Shown piece after piece: positions 26,484 through 33,809 of a stretch of DNA of 64,000 bases. A program made the translations under genes and the position numbers. This stretch comes from Halostella litorea. Its GTDB lineage: Archaea > Halobacteriota > Halobacteria > Halobacteriales > Natronoarchaeaceae. The stretch is taken from positions 1,054,001 to 1,118,000 of the forward strand of contig NZ_SJER01000001.1 in assembly GCF_004785955.1 (NCBI RefSeq). Reading direction: 5' to 3'. The notes below the pieces were generated by a model, which saw nothing but the letters and a program-made list of their open reading frames with translations, was not told where the DNA came from and ran no database searches. How positions within the stretch are numbered: position 1 is the stretch's first letter; each line of letters starts with the position of its first letter.

Positions 26484-27416
26484 TCAGGTATCGGCGTCCG
26501 CGCCGCCGCGGCGGCGCACGCGCTCGGTGCGGGTCACCGTCGCCGTGTCGTCGAGGCGGGCGCGGAGCACGTCGTCGCCCTCGCGCAGTTCGACCGCGTA
26601 CTCGGCCGGGTCGGTCGCCACGCGCTCCGAGGTCCAGCGGCCGTCGCGGAGGCGGTCGTTGAACAGCCGGATCCCCTCGGTCATCACGTCGATGCCGTGG
26701 TCCCAGTGGAACGCGACCGACGCCGGGTGGTGCGCGACGCCGTAGGTCAGCGGCCCCGAGTAGCGCCGCAGGCACGCCTCGCAGCGGTCCACCGCGAGGA
26801 ACGTGTCCGCGTCGGGCAGCGGCGAGTCGCTTGCGTCCATCACCTCGGTCGACAGCGGCCCGGCACAGGTGGGGCAGACCCCGCGCCTGACCTGCCGGTA
26901 GTCGAACGTCTGTTTCCGGATCGCCATCCGGACGAGTTCCTGGCCGTCCAAGGCCTTCGCCTGCGCGGGCTTGAGGAAGTAGCCCATCGCTGGCTCCTCA
27001 CAGTCGGTACAGACGATGAAGAACATCTCGTGCTGGAACCGGGCCTCCAGCGTCTCCGCCCCGCAGAACAGGCACGTCCCGGACGTCTCGACGGGGCCGA
27101 ACTCCGGCGGCCGGTCGTAGTTGCCAGAGAGGACGAAGCGGACGAGTTCCTCCCCGGCGTGGCTGAAGGCGTACCCGTCCTCGTCCTTGCGGAGGAAGGT
27201 GCCGGTCAGCTCCCCCAGGTGGTACGACAGCTTGGACGTGTTGTCGACGTCGACCGCCTCGTATATCTCGGAGAACGACAGCCGCATCGGCCCCGACCCG
27301 ACGCCGGTCAGTTCCGCCTGCTTGACCGCGACCGCCCGGAGGATGTCGACGCGGGTGTCGTCCGCGAGCAGCCCGAACACGGCGTCCGCCGAGCGGTCGC
27401 CCTCGGAGTCGCTCAT
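26484..27416 (-). CDS. Winged-helix regulator with double zinc ribbon
   Basis: A 310-residue protein. Residues 1-90 are an ArsR-like winged helix (ADDTRVDILRAVAVKQ..., then LSFSEIYEAVDVDNTSKLSYHLGEL). The rest has two zinc-ribbon-like Cys clusters, CLFC...CTDC (about 115-140) and CPTC...CEAC (about 175-220). This matches conserved haloarchaeal HTH proteins whose target genes are unknown. The ATG at 27416 (MSDSEGDRSADAVFGLLADDTR) is chosen. It is separated from nikR by 45 bases, same strand. Confidence 0.75.
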   Translation of the reverse strand: MSDSEGDRSADAVFGLLADDTRVDILRAVAVKQAELTGVGSGPMRLSFSEIYEAVDVDNTSKLSYHLGELTGTFLRKDEDGYAFSHAGEELVRFVLSGNYDRPPEFGPVETSGTCLFCGAETLEARFQHEMFFIVCTDCEEPAMGYFLKPAQAKALDGQELVRMAIRKQTFDYRQVRRGVCPTCAGPLSTEVMDASDSPLPDADTFLAVDRCEACLRRYSGPLTYGVAHHPASVAFHWDHGIDVMTEGIRLFNDRLRDGRWTSERVATDPAEYAVELREGDDVLRARLDDTATVTRTERVRRRGGADADT

Positions 27417-27461
27417 CGCGTCGGCCAACGGACCGGGACGCAATGAAGCTACGGGGCCGGG

Positions 27462-27887
27462 CTACTCGGGGGAGAGCGGGCTGAACTCGTCGACCGGCAT
27501 GACGGAGTAGTCGACGTTCAGCGTGTCCTTCGTCGCGCGGATCTTGCCGACGAACGTCGATATCTCCTCCAGCGAGCCCTCGAGGATGAAAAGCTCCATG
27601 CAGTGGTGCTCGCCGACGTGGCTGTGGAAGTTCGAGGCGACGAGGTCCTCGTGCTCGTGGCGGAGGTGCATCATCTTCTCCTCGACGGCGGTCGTCTCGT
27701 AGTCGAACATCACCGTGATGATCCCCATCAGTTCGCGGCCCTCCAGACGCTTGTCCTCGAACTCGCCCAGCAGGTTGCGGGCGGCCTCGCGGACGACCTC
27801 GCTCCGGCCGGTGTAGCCGTGGTCCTCCGCGAACTCGTCGATGCGGTCGAGGAGTTCCTCGGGCATCGAGACGCTTGCGACGGTCAT
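27462..27887 (-). CDS. nikR: Nickel-responsive regulator
   Basis: A 141-residue ribbon-helix-helix repressor. The N-terminal RHH ([21 protein letters not shown]...) is followed by an ACT-like metal-sensing domain. The high-affinity Ni ligands of E. coli NikR (His76, His87, His89, Cys95) correspond here to His77, His88, His90 and Cys96 (residue numbers from the ATG at 27887). A TATA-like TTAACAAC about 25-33 bases upstream suggests a leaderless mRNA. No nickel transporter is adjacent. Confidence 0.93.
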   Translation of the reverse strand: MTVASVSMPEELLDRIDEFAEDHGYTGRSEVVREAARNLLGEFEDKRLEGRELMGIITVMFDYETTAVEEKMMHLRHEHEDLVASNFHSHVGEHHCMELFILEGSLEEISTFVGKIRATKDTLNVDYSVMPVDEFSPLSPE

Positions 27888-28019
27888 GTATTAACCGAGG
27901 CCAAGAATGTTGTTAAGCCTTCCGTTACACGGGACGGACCGGCCGACGCGACCGCCGGCGAGTCGGGGACGTGACCGTACCAAGTTATATTACCGCGCCC
28001 GCCATGCCATGAGACACCG

Positions 28020-28310
28020 ATGTGTCGGGAGACGAAGCGCGAGCCGGCGTGGGTGGCCGCGATCCGGCTGGCGATGTTGGAGGGGCGCGTCGACGTGGAC
28101 GGCGTGATGGCGGAGGCCAATCTCGCTGCGGGCCGCGAGCGGACGGTCAGGGACGTGCTGTCGACGATGGCGAGCCGTGACCTCCTCGCCCCCGTCGACG
28201 GGGACGACGCGTACGTCCCGGGGCCGGTGTTGCTCGACTCCGACCGCTTCGACCTCGACTTCGAGAAGGCGTCGGACGGCGGCGCGCACCGCTGGAACTC
28301 GGCGGTGTAG
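28020..28310 (+). CDS. Small winged-helix protein, unknown target
   Basis: A 96-residue acidic protein resembling a small winged helix: helices WVAAIRLAMLEGRV and DGVMAEANLAAGRERTVRDVLSTMASRDLLAPV, then a wing DAYVPGPVLL. It ends DGGAHRWNSAV. A TATA-like TTATATTA at 27985-27992 is 28 bases ahead of the ATG, so the mRNA is probably leaderless. It is divergent from nikR (132 bases between the starts). I do not recognise a named family. Confidence 0.6.
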   Translation: MCRETKREPAWVAAIRLAMLEGRVDVDGVMAEANLAAGRERTVRDVLSTMASRDLLAPVDGDDAYVPGPVLLDSDRFDLDFEKASDGGAHRWNSAV

Positions 28311-28387
28311 GCCGGCGCTCGATACGCGCGAAGACCACGCCCGCGAGCGGCGGCGCCGTCCGCGTGCCCGCCGGCCGCCGCGGTCGG

Positions 28388-29041
28388 TCAGTCCGGCGAG
28401 AGGTCGAACGGCGTCCAGTCGCGGGGCTGGTTCGGGAGCCCGCGGACCCGCAGTTCCGGGGCGTCGTCGCCGTCACGGACCTCGATGCGGCCGGTGCAGA
28501 ACTGCCCCAGCGTGCTGAGCGTCCGGTCGTCGTGGACGACCGGGTCGATGAGGAGCACCCCGAGCCCGTCGACGCTGTCGATGCGGCCGGCGAGGGTGTG
28601 GACGAACCGGGAGACGGCCCTGAGCTCCCCGAACGAGAGCAGCGTCGACAGGGAGCAAAGCGCCGTTCGGACGCGCTCGACCCCATCGCGGTCGAAGTCC
28701 CGGTAGACGTCGGAAAAGCGCATCCCGATCCCGGTCAGGTCCGAGGGGCCGGACACCGGAAACACCCGCGCGGACACGTCCGTGTCCTCCCCGCCGACGC
28801 AGTCCAGTATCGCGGCCCGGTCCGGGTCGAGGTCGACGCCGACGCCCGCGCAGTCGTCGGCGATCCGCTCGGCCCGGCTGTTGGTGGTGATGACGACCCG
28901 CCCCTCGTCGGCCGACCCCGCGAGCAGTCGCAACGCGAGGCGGCGGGAGCCGGCGTGCATCGGCCCCGAGACGAGCAGCGTCGTCCCGGGACGGACCGGT
29001 TCCACCGGGAGCCCGTCGAACTCGTACGGGGCCTCAGGCAT
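28388..29041 (-). CDS. RecA/KaiC-like protein with degenerate P-loop
   Basis: A 217-residue protein with the overall strand-helix order of RadA/KaiC-type ATPases (TLLVSGPMHAGSRRLALRLL at the P-loop position, VVITTNSRAERIADDCAG, LGVLLIDPVVHDDRTLS as a Walker B-like strand). The P-loop Lys and Thr are missing: the sequence is GPMHAGSRR. The active nucleotide site is therefore probably lost. Such proteins are common partners of haloarchaeal signalling genes (DUF7504-like). Its first eight bases overlap the upstream receiver-GAF gene, so translation is coupled. The ATG at 29041 is chosen. Confidence 0.72.
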   Translation of the reverse strand: MPEAPYEFDGLPVEPVRPGTTLLVSGPMHAGSRRLALRLLAGSADEGRVVITTNSRAERIADDCAGVGVDLDPDRAAILDCVGGEDTDVSARVFPVSGPSDLTGIGMRFSDVYRDFDRDGVERVRTALCSLSTLLSFGELRAVSRFVHTLAGRIDSVDGLGVLLIDPVVHDDRTLSTLGQFCTGRIEVRDGDDAPELRVRGLPNQPRDWTPFDLSPD

Positions 29042-29918
29042 CGCCCTCACCCCCACGCTCGCGCAGCCGCCGGCGCAGCTCCAGTTGGTCCAGCGCCTCG
29101 TCGGCGAGCATCGTCAGGAGTTCGCGGTCCCGGTCGGAGAACTCCCGCGGGGCGTCGTCGTAGACGCAGAAGGTGCCGATCGCCTCCCCGTCCGGCGTCA
29201 CCAGCGGCGCGCTCGCGTAGAACCGGATGCTCGCGGCCGCCAGCCCCTCGTTGTCCTCGAACCGCGGGTCGTCCCGGACGTCCTCGAAGACCGTCACGTC
29301 CCCGTCGAGGATGGCGTACGTACAGACCGTCTCCTCGCGGGGGATCGGGTCGAACGAGACGCCGTGGCAGGCCAGGAACCGCTGTTCGTGTGCGTCGACG
29401 AGCCCGACCGCGGCCGCGTCGAGGTCGAACAGCGCGGTCGCCAGCTCCGCCAGCCGGTCGAACGACGCCCCGAGCGCGTCGGGGTCGCTCGCGTACCGTT
29501 CGAGGGCGGCGACCCGCGCGTCCTCGTTCTCCGGGACCGGGTAGGCGGTCTGGCTGTGGAACGCGAGGCTCCCCTCGACGAGCGCGACGAGTTCGTCCCG
29601 CGCGTCCGGCCCGTCCTTCGGGAGGTACTCCGCGACGACGTCGCCGAAGGCGGCGGTGTCGATCTCCTCGATCCCGCGGTCGGTGAAGACGATACACGCG
29701 GCGTCGGGTGCCGTCTCGCGGGCCGCCCGCACGAGTTCCAGCCCGGTGCCGTCGGGGAGCGCATGCTCGACGACGAGGCAGTCGAGCGCGGGCCCGTCGG
29801 CGAGTACTTCCCGGGCTTCCGCGACGGACCCGGCCGTCCGGGTATCGAACCCCGCCGCGGCCAGCGCCTCGGCGGTCCGCTCGCGCTCGCGGTCGTCCGG
29901 GTCGACACAGAGGATCAT
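29034..29918 (-). CDS. Receiver-GAF signalling protein with altered phosphoacceptor
   Basis: A 294-residue protein. Residues 1-115 are a response-regulator receiver (MILCVDPDDRERERTAEALA..., FTDRG, YLPKDG) and residues 130-285 a GAF domain (ETVCTYAILDGDVTVFEDVRDDPRFED, then APLVTPDGEAIGTFCVYD). At the third strand the phosphoacceptor position holds Glu51 (LVVEHALPDG) where Asp is canonical. It may be a pseudo-receiver that mimics the phosphorylated state, or respond otherwise. It is coupled to the degenerate RecA-like gene by an eight-base overlap. The ATG is at 29918. Confidence 0.85.
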   Translation of the reverse strand: MILCVDPDDRERERTAEALAAAGFDTRTAGSVAEAREVLADGPALDCLVVEHALPDGTGLELVRAARETAPDAACIVFTDRGIEEIDTAAFGDVVAEYLPKDGPDARDELVALVEGSLAFHSQTAYPVPENEDARVAALERYASDPDALGASFDRLAELATALFDLDAAAVGLVDAHEQRFLACHGVSFDPIPREETVCTYAILDGDVTVFEDVRDDPRFEDNEGLAAASIRFYASAPLVTPDGEAIGTFCVYDDAPREFSDRDRELLTMLADEALDQLELRRRLRERGGEGDA

Positions 29919-30093
29919 GGTCGCACGTATCGCGGAGCGGACGTAAAATTTCGGACCGGAAGGGGCGGAACGCGGGACCGGCGGCGAGTCCGGCGGGCAC
30001 CCGCCGCAGCGTCCCGGCGAGTCGTGCAGAGGGGGTCGACTACGGGCCGCCGTAGCACAAGCTATGTGTACGCTACGGTCGTACCACGGGCCG

Positions 30094-30252
30094 ATGGGAA
30101 ACCTCACGGACACCAAAGTCTCGGAGAAGAACCTCACGACGGTGCCGAAGCCGGTCCGGAACTTCCTCGACGTCGGCGCGGGCGACCGCGTCGAGTGGCA
30201 CGTCGAGAACGGCGACATCGTGGTGCGGAAAGCGCCGGACGGCGAGGAGTAG
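30094..30252 (+). CDS. AbrB/SpoVT-type DNA-binding protein
   Basis: A 52-residue swapped-hairpin DNA-binding protein: TDTKVSEKNLTTVPKPVRNFLDV, GAGDRVEWHVENGDIVVRKA. This is the fold of the antitoxin/transition-state regulators. The ATG at 30094 (MGNLTDTKVSEKN) is the standard haloarchaeal start; the frame from 30064 adds ten atypical residues. No toxin gene is adjacent. It converges on moeA with a 21-base gap. Confidence 0.85.
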   Translation: MGNLTDTKVSEKNLTTVPKPVRNFLDVGAGDRVEWHVENGDIVVRKAPDGEE

Positions 30253-30273
30253 CGACGGCCCCAACGCCGCCGG

Positions 30274-31491
30274 TCAGCGCTCGACGACGGGGTAGGGGAC
30301 GACGTCGACCGATTCGCCGGCCGACAGCGCCGACTCGGTGAGCACGAAGCCGTCCGCCCGCGTGGCGCGCGTGCTGGAGGAGAGCACGCTCGGGTCGAAC
30401 TCGTCCTCGTAGACGGAGAGCGGCGAGTCCGCGTGCCCCAGCGGCGTCGCCGTGCCGTCCGCGAGCGTCACCGGCACGGCGTACGCGAACCCGGGGACCG
30501 AGATGCCCACGTCGGCGGCCATCGTCGCAGAGACGGTCGGCAGGTCGCCGGCGTCGGCGAAGTACGGCCGGGCGACCAGCGACGTGACGGCGTGGGCACC
30601 GACCGGCTTGCCGGGGATGGCGAAGACGACCGCGTCCGGGAGTTCGGCGACGGCGATGGGCTTGCCCGGCCGCAGGCGGACGCGGTGGAACAGCACGTCG
30701 CCCAGTTCCTCCAGCGCGCGGACGACGTAGTCCGCGTCGCCGACGCTGGTCCCGCCGGTCGTCACGACGACGTCGTACTCGGCGGCGAGGGCGGCGATCC
30801 GGTCGCGGACGCGTTCGTACTCGTCCGGGACGGTGCCCTCGTAGGTCGCCTCGTGGCCCCACGAGCGGACGAGCCCCGCAAGCATCGGCGAGTCAAGGTC
30901 GCGGTGTTTCCCCTCGTGGATCTCCGTCCCGGTCGCCAGGAGGCCCGCCGAGAGCCGTTCGTACACCGGCACCTCGTCGAGGCCCAAGTCGCCGAGCAAC
31001 AGGGCGTCCTTCGGCCCGAGGCGCTCGCCCGCGTCGAACAGCCGCTCGCCCTCGGCGACGTTGCTCCCGCGCTCGTACACGTACGTCCCCGGTTCGGTCG
31101 GCGTCCCGGAGAGCCGCCCGTCCTCGACGGTCGCCTCCTCCTGTTTCAACACGGCGTTGGCGGCGGGTGGGAGGGGCGCGCCCGTGAAGATCCGGACGGC
31201 CTCGCCCGCGGCCAGCGACGGCGGCTCGTCGTCCGGGAACACCTCGGCGTCGACGAGGTCGTACGGGTACTCCCCGGTCGCGTCGAAGGCGTACCCGTCC
31301 ATCGTCGCGTGGCTCCGGGCGGGCACCGCTTCGGGGGCGCTGACCGGTCCGGCCAGTTCACGGCCGGCGATCCGGTCTATCGGCACCGTCTCCGTGCCGC
31401 GGTCGTCGAGCCGGCGGGCGCGGAGGTCCCGGACGGCCTCGGCCCCCTCGCGCCAGGTGCGCATCCCGCCGTGGTCGTGTCCGTCGGTCAT
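30274..31491 (-). CDS. moeA: Molybdopterin molybdotransferase
   Basis: A 405-residue enzyme that inserts Mo into adenylylated molybdopterin, the last step to MoCo. The MoeA layout is complete: PARSHATMDGYAFDA, AVRIFTGAPLPPAANAVLKQEE, the MogA-like fold with VVVTTGGTSVGDADYV, and IPGKPVGAHAV, then the C-terminal beta domain. It lacks the PBP-like C-terminal fusion seen in some archaeal MoeA. It is divergent from the CO dehydrogenase genes with a shared intergenic region, so MoCo supply and the Mo enzyme may be co-regulated. Confidence 0.95.
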   Translation of the reverse strand: MTDGHDHGGMRTWREGAEAVRDLRARRLDDRGTETVPIDRIAGRELAGPVSAPEAVPARSHATMDGYAFDATGEYPYDLVDAEVFPDDEPPSLAAGEAVRIFTGAPLPPAANAVLKQEEATVEDGRLSGTPTEPGTYVYERGSNVAEGERLFDAGERLGPKDALLLGDLGLDEVPVYERLSAGLLATGTEIHEGKHRDLDSPMLAGLVRSWGHEATYEGTVPDEYERVRDRIAALAAEYDVVVTTGGTSVGDADYVVRALEELGDVLFHRVRLRPGKPIAVAELPDAVVFAIPGKPVGAHAVTSLVARPYFADAGDLPTVSATMAADVGISVPGFAYAVPVTLADGTATPLGHADSPLSVYEDEFDPSVLSSSTRATRADGFVLTESALSAGESVDVVPYPVVER

Positions 31492-31530
31492 GTAGTAGCC
31501 CTGAACCGCCGCGGCCCGATGAAACTGTCC

Positions 31531-31612
31531 TTATCTTTCAGTAACCTTATTACGGTGGTACCGTATAACATGGAGCGTGGTAATAGTATGCTCATAGTGG
31601 AGGGTTATAAAA
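31531..31612. promoter_or_regulatory. moeA/coxG divergent control region with inverted repeat
   Basis: Between the divergent starts lies TACGGT-GGT-ACCGTA (31551-31565), a perfect 6+6 inverted repeat. A TATA-like TTATAAAA at 31605-31612 faces coxG, 52 bases before its ATG, so a short leader is expected. On the other strand AGATAAGG near 31530-31537 is a possible TATA element for moeA. The inverted repeat sits between the two promoters and could be bound by a regulator of both genes. Confidence 0.5.
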
Positions 31613-31663
31613 GATGACGGCGGCACAGGTCGGGCGGACAGGAACGAACGGGGGCGGTCGGTG

Positions 31664-32257
31664 ATGGAGTTCGACGGGGAGTTCGAACTCGAGGACGTCC
31701 CGCCGGACAAGGCGTGGGTCGTCCTCTCGGACCCGATAGCGGTCCGGAACGCGCTGAAAGGCTGCAAGTACATCACGCCGATGGACGACGACTTCGAGTG
31801 GGACAGCTACGAACCCGAGGAGGACGTCGAGACGCTCCCGGAGGCCGACCCCGAGGTCGTCGCCGCCCGGGCGTTCAAGGAGGGCCAGCAGTACGCGGCG
31901 CTGATGCAGGTCGGCGTCGGCAGCGTGAAGCCCAAGTTCGAGACGACGGTCACCATCGAGGACCGCGACGAGGAGAACTTCGAGATGACGGCCGTCGGCT
32001 CCGGCTCCGCGAGCAGCAGCGGCTTCAGCATGGAGTCGGGGATGCGCATCCACGAACTGGAGGACGGCGACGGCTCCCGCATCGAGTGGTGGACGGAGGC
32101 CGACATCTCGGGCCGCATCGCACAGCTCGGCGGCCGCGTCATCAACCCGGTCGCCAACAAGATCGTGAACAACTTCTTCGGCGCTATCGAGTCGGAGATG
32201 ACCGAGGTCGAGGAGACCGACTCGGGCGTCACCGACAGGATCCGGGGGATGTTCTGA
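31664..32257 (+). CDS. coxG: CO dehydrogenase subunit G-like protein (SRPBCC)
   Basis: A 197-residue SRPBCC protein of the CoxG family ([37 protein letters not shown]..., then [23 protein letters not shown]). CoxG proteins bind hydrophobic ligands; bacterial work links them to anchoring CO dehydrogenase to the membrane and extracting menaquinone. The C-terminus here is short and charged ([13 protein letters not shown]) and has no hydrophobic anchor. It is the first gene of the cox run; its TGA overlaps the coxM ATG by one base. Confidence 0.85.
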   Translation: MEFDGEFELEDVPPDKAWVVLSDPIAVRNALKGCKYITPMDDDFEWDSYEPEEDVETLPEADPEVVAARAFKEGQQYAALMQVGVGSVKPKFETTVTIEDRDEENFEMTAVGSGSASSSGFSMESGMRIHELEDGDGSRIEWWTEADISGRIAQLGGRVINPVANKIVNNFFGAIESEMTEVEETDSGVTDRIRGMF

Positions 32258-33144
32258 TGAAGTCGGCACCGTTCGAACACTACGAGCCGACGACGGTCAA
32301 CGAGGCGACGAGCCTGCTGGAGAGCCTCGACGAGCCGACGATCCTCTCGGGCGGGCAGAGCCTCGTGCCCATGCTCCGGTTCCGGCTGGCGAACCCGGAC
32401 GTCGTCGTCGACATCAACGGCATCGACTCGCTCGACTACCTCGAGGAGTCAGAGGGGTACCTGCGGCTCGGGGCGCTGGCCCGCCACGCCGACGTGGCGG
32501 ACTCGGACCTGATCGACGAGCGCTACGGGAGCTTCGCCGACACCGCCCCGCTGGTCGCGGACCCCCAGATCCGCAACCGCGGGACGGTCGTCGGCTCCGT
32601 CGCGCAGGCCGACCCGAAGGGCGACTGGGGGAGCGTCCTCCTCGCCCACGAGGGCGACGTCGTCGCCGCGGGGCCGGACGGGGAGCGGACGATCCCCGCC
32701 GACGAGTTCTTCCTCCTGCCGTACGACACGACGCTGGAGCCGGAGGAGCTGATAACCGAGGTGCGCGTCCCGACCCCCGAGCCGAACGAGGGGAGCGCGT
32801 ACCACAAGCTGAAGCGCAAGACCGGCGACTACGCGATGGCCGGCGTCGCCGCCCGACTCGTCTTCGACGACGACGGCCGGATCGAGACGGCGGGGATCGG
32901 GATGACGGCGGTCGACATCACCAACGCCCGGGCGACCGACGCCGAGGAGCGCCTCGAGGGCGAGCGGCCGAGCGCGGACCTGTTCGAGGCGGCCGGCGAA
33001 CTCGCCGCCGAGCAGTCCAACCCCGAGTCCGACGAGCACGGCGGCGCGGCGTACAAGGAGCGGATGGTGAACGTCCTGACCCAGCGCGCGCTCGGCGACG
33101 CCGCCGAGCGCGCCGGGACGGTGAAACGGAGGGTTACACAGTGA
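32257..33144 (+). CDS. coxM: Aerobic CO dehydrogenase, FAD-binding medium subunit
   Basis: A 295-residue FAD_binding_5/CO_deh_flav_C subunit passing electrons from the Fe-S subunit to the membrane acceptor. The first FAD motif is [20 protein letters not shown] (canonical AGGHS). The second, normally TIGGS, is TVVGS at residues 110-114 ([12 protein letters not shown]). The CO_deh_flav_C domain covers about 175-280. The start overlaps coxG by one base and the end overlaps coxS by four bases. Confidence 0.92.
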   Translation: MKSAPFEHYEPTTVNEATSLLESLDEPTILSGGQSLVPMLRFRLANPDVVVDINGIDSLDYLEESEGYLRLGALARHADVADSDLIDERYGSFADTAPLVADPQIRNRGTVVGSVAQADPKGDWGSVLLAHEGDVVAAGPDGERTIPADEFFLLPYDTTLEPEELITEVRVPTPEPNEGSAYHKLKRKTGDYAMAGVAARLVFDDDGRIETAGIGMTAVDITNARATDAEERLEGERPSADLFEAAGELAAEQSNPESDEHGGAAYKERMVNVLTQRALGDAAERAGTVKRRVTQ

Positions 33145-33809
33145 CCGACGAAACGGAGATCACGCTGACGGTCAACGGTACCGAGCACACGGTCGAGGTG
33201 GAGCCGCGGCGGCTCCTCGTCCACACGATCCGGGAGGACCTGGACCTGACGGGCACGCACATCGGCTGCGACACCGGCAACTGCGGGGCCTGCACCGTGT
33301 TGAAGGACGGCGAGCCGATCAAGTCCTGCCTGATGTTCGCGGCGCAGGCCGACGGCGCGGAGATACTCACCGTCGAGGGGATGGAGGACCTGCCGGCGGC
33401 CGACGACCTCCACCCGCTCCAGGAGGGGTTCCGCGAGGAGCACGGCCTCCAGTGTGGCTACTGCACGCCGGGGATGCTCATAGCCGGCAAGGCGCTGCTG
33501 GACGAGAACCCCGACCCGGAGGAGGGGGAGATCCGCGACGCGATAAGCGGCAACCTCTGTCGCTGTACCGGCTACCAGAACATCGTCCGCTCCATCGAGT
33601 ACGCGGCCGACGAACTCGACGCGCGCGCCGCGGCGGACGGCGGCACGGTCGCCGCGGACGGCGGCGCGGACGCCTCGGCGGGGAGCGCGGACGCCCCCGC
33701 CGGCGACGCCGACACGTTCTGCGGCTTGGAAGATTGCTGTGGCGGGCCGGAGGGCGAGTCGTTCGACGACCAGTTCGACCGCGACTACCTCGGGGGTGAC
33801 GGCGAATGA
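33141..33809 (+). CDS. coxS: Aerobic CO dehydrogenase, [2Fe-2S] small subunit with Cys tail
   Basis: A 222-residue small subunit with two [2Fe-2S] clusters: Cys43, Cys48, Cys51, Cys63 (plant-type) and Cys105, Cys108, Cys140, Cys142 (helical domain). Unlike the ~165-residue bacterial CoxS, it has a 60-residue C-terminal tail: an Ala/Gly/Asp-rich linker (about 163-192) and then [11 protein letters not shown] with Cys194, Cys199 and Cys200. The tail codons use ttg and gat more than the surroundings. The start is GTG, overlapping coxM by four bases, and the end overlaps coxL by four bases. Confidence 0.93.
   Translation: MTDETEITLTVNGTEHTVEVEPRRLLVHTIREDLDLTGTHIGCDTGNCGACTVLKDGEPIKSCLMFAAQADGAEILTVEGMEDLPAADDLHPLQEGFREEHGLQCGYCTPGMLIAGKALLDENPDPEEGEIRDAISGNLCRCTGYQNIVRSIEYAADELDARAAADGGTVAADGGADASAGSADAPAGDADTFCGLEDCCGGPEGESFDDQFDRDYLGGDGE

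Noticed and set aside
30064..30093. Ten-residue N-terminal extension of the AbrB-type protein
   Set aside because: The extension does not resemble the AbrB family and the internal ATG gives the usual short N-terminus.
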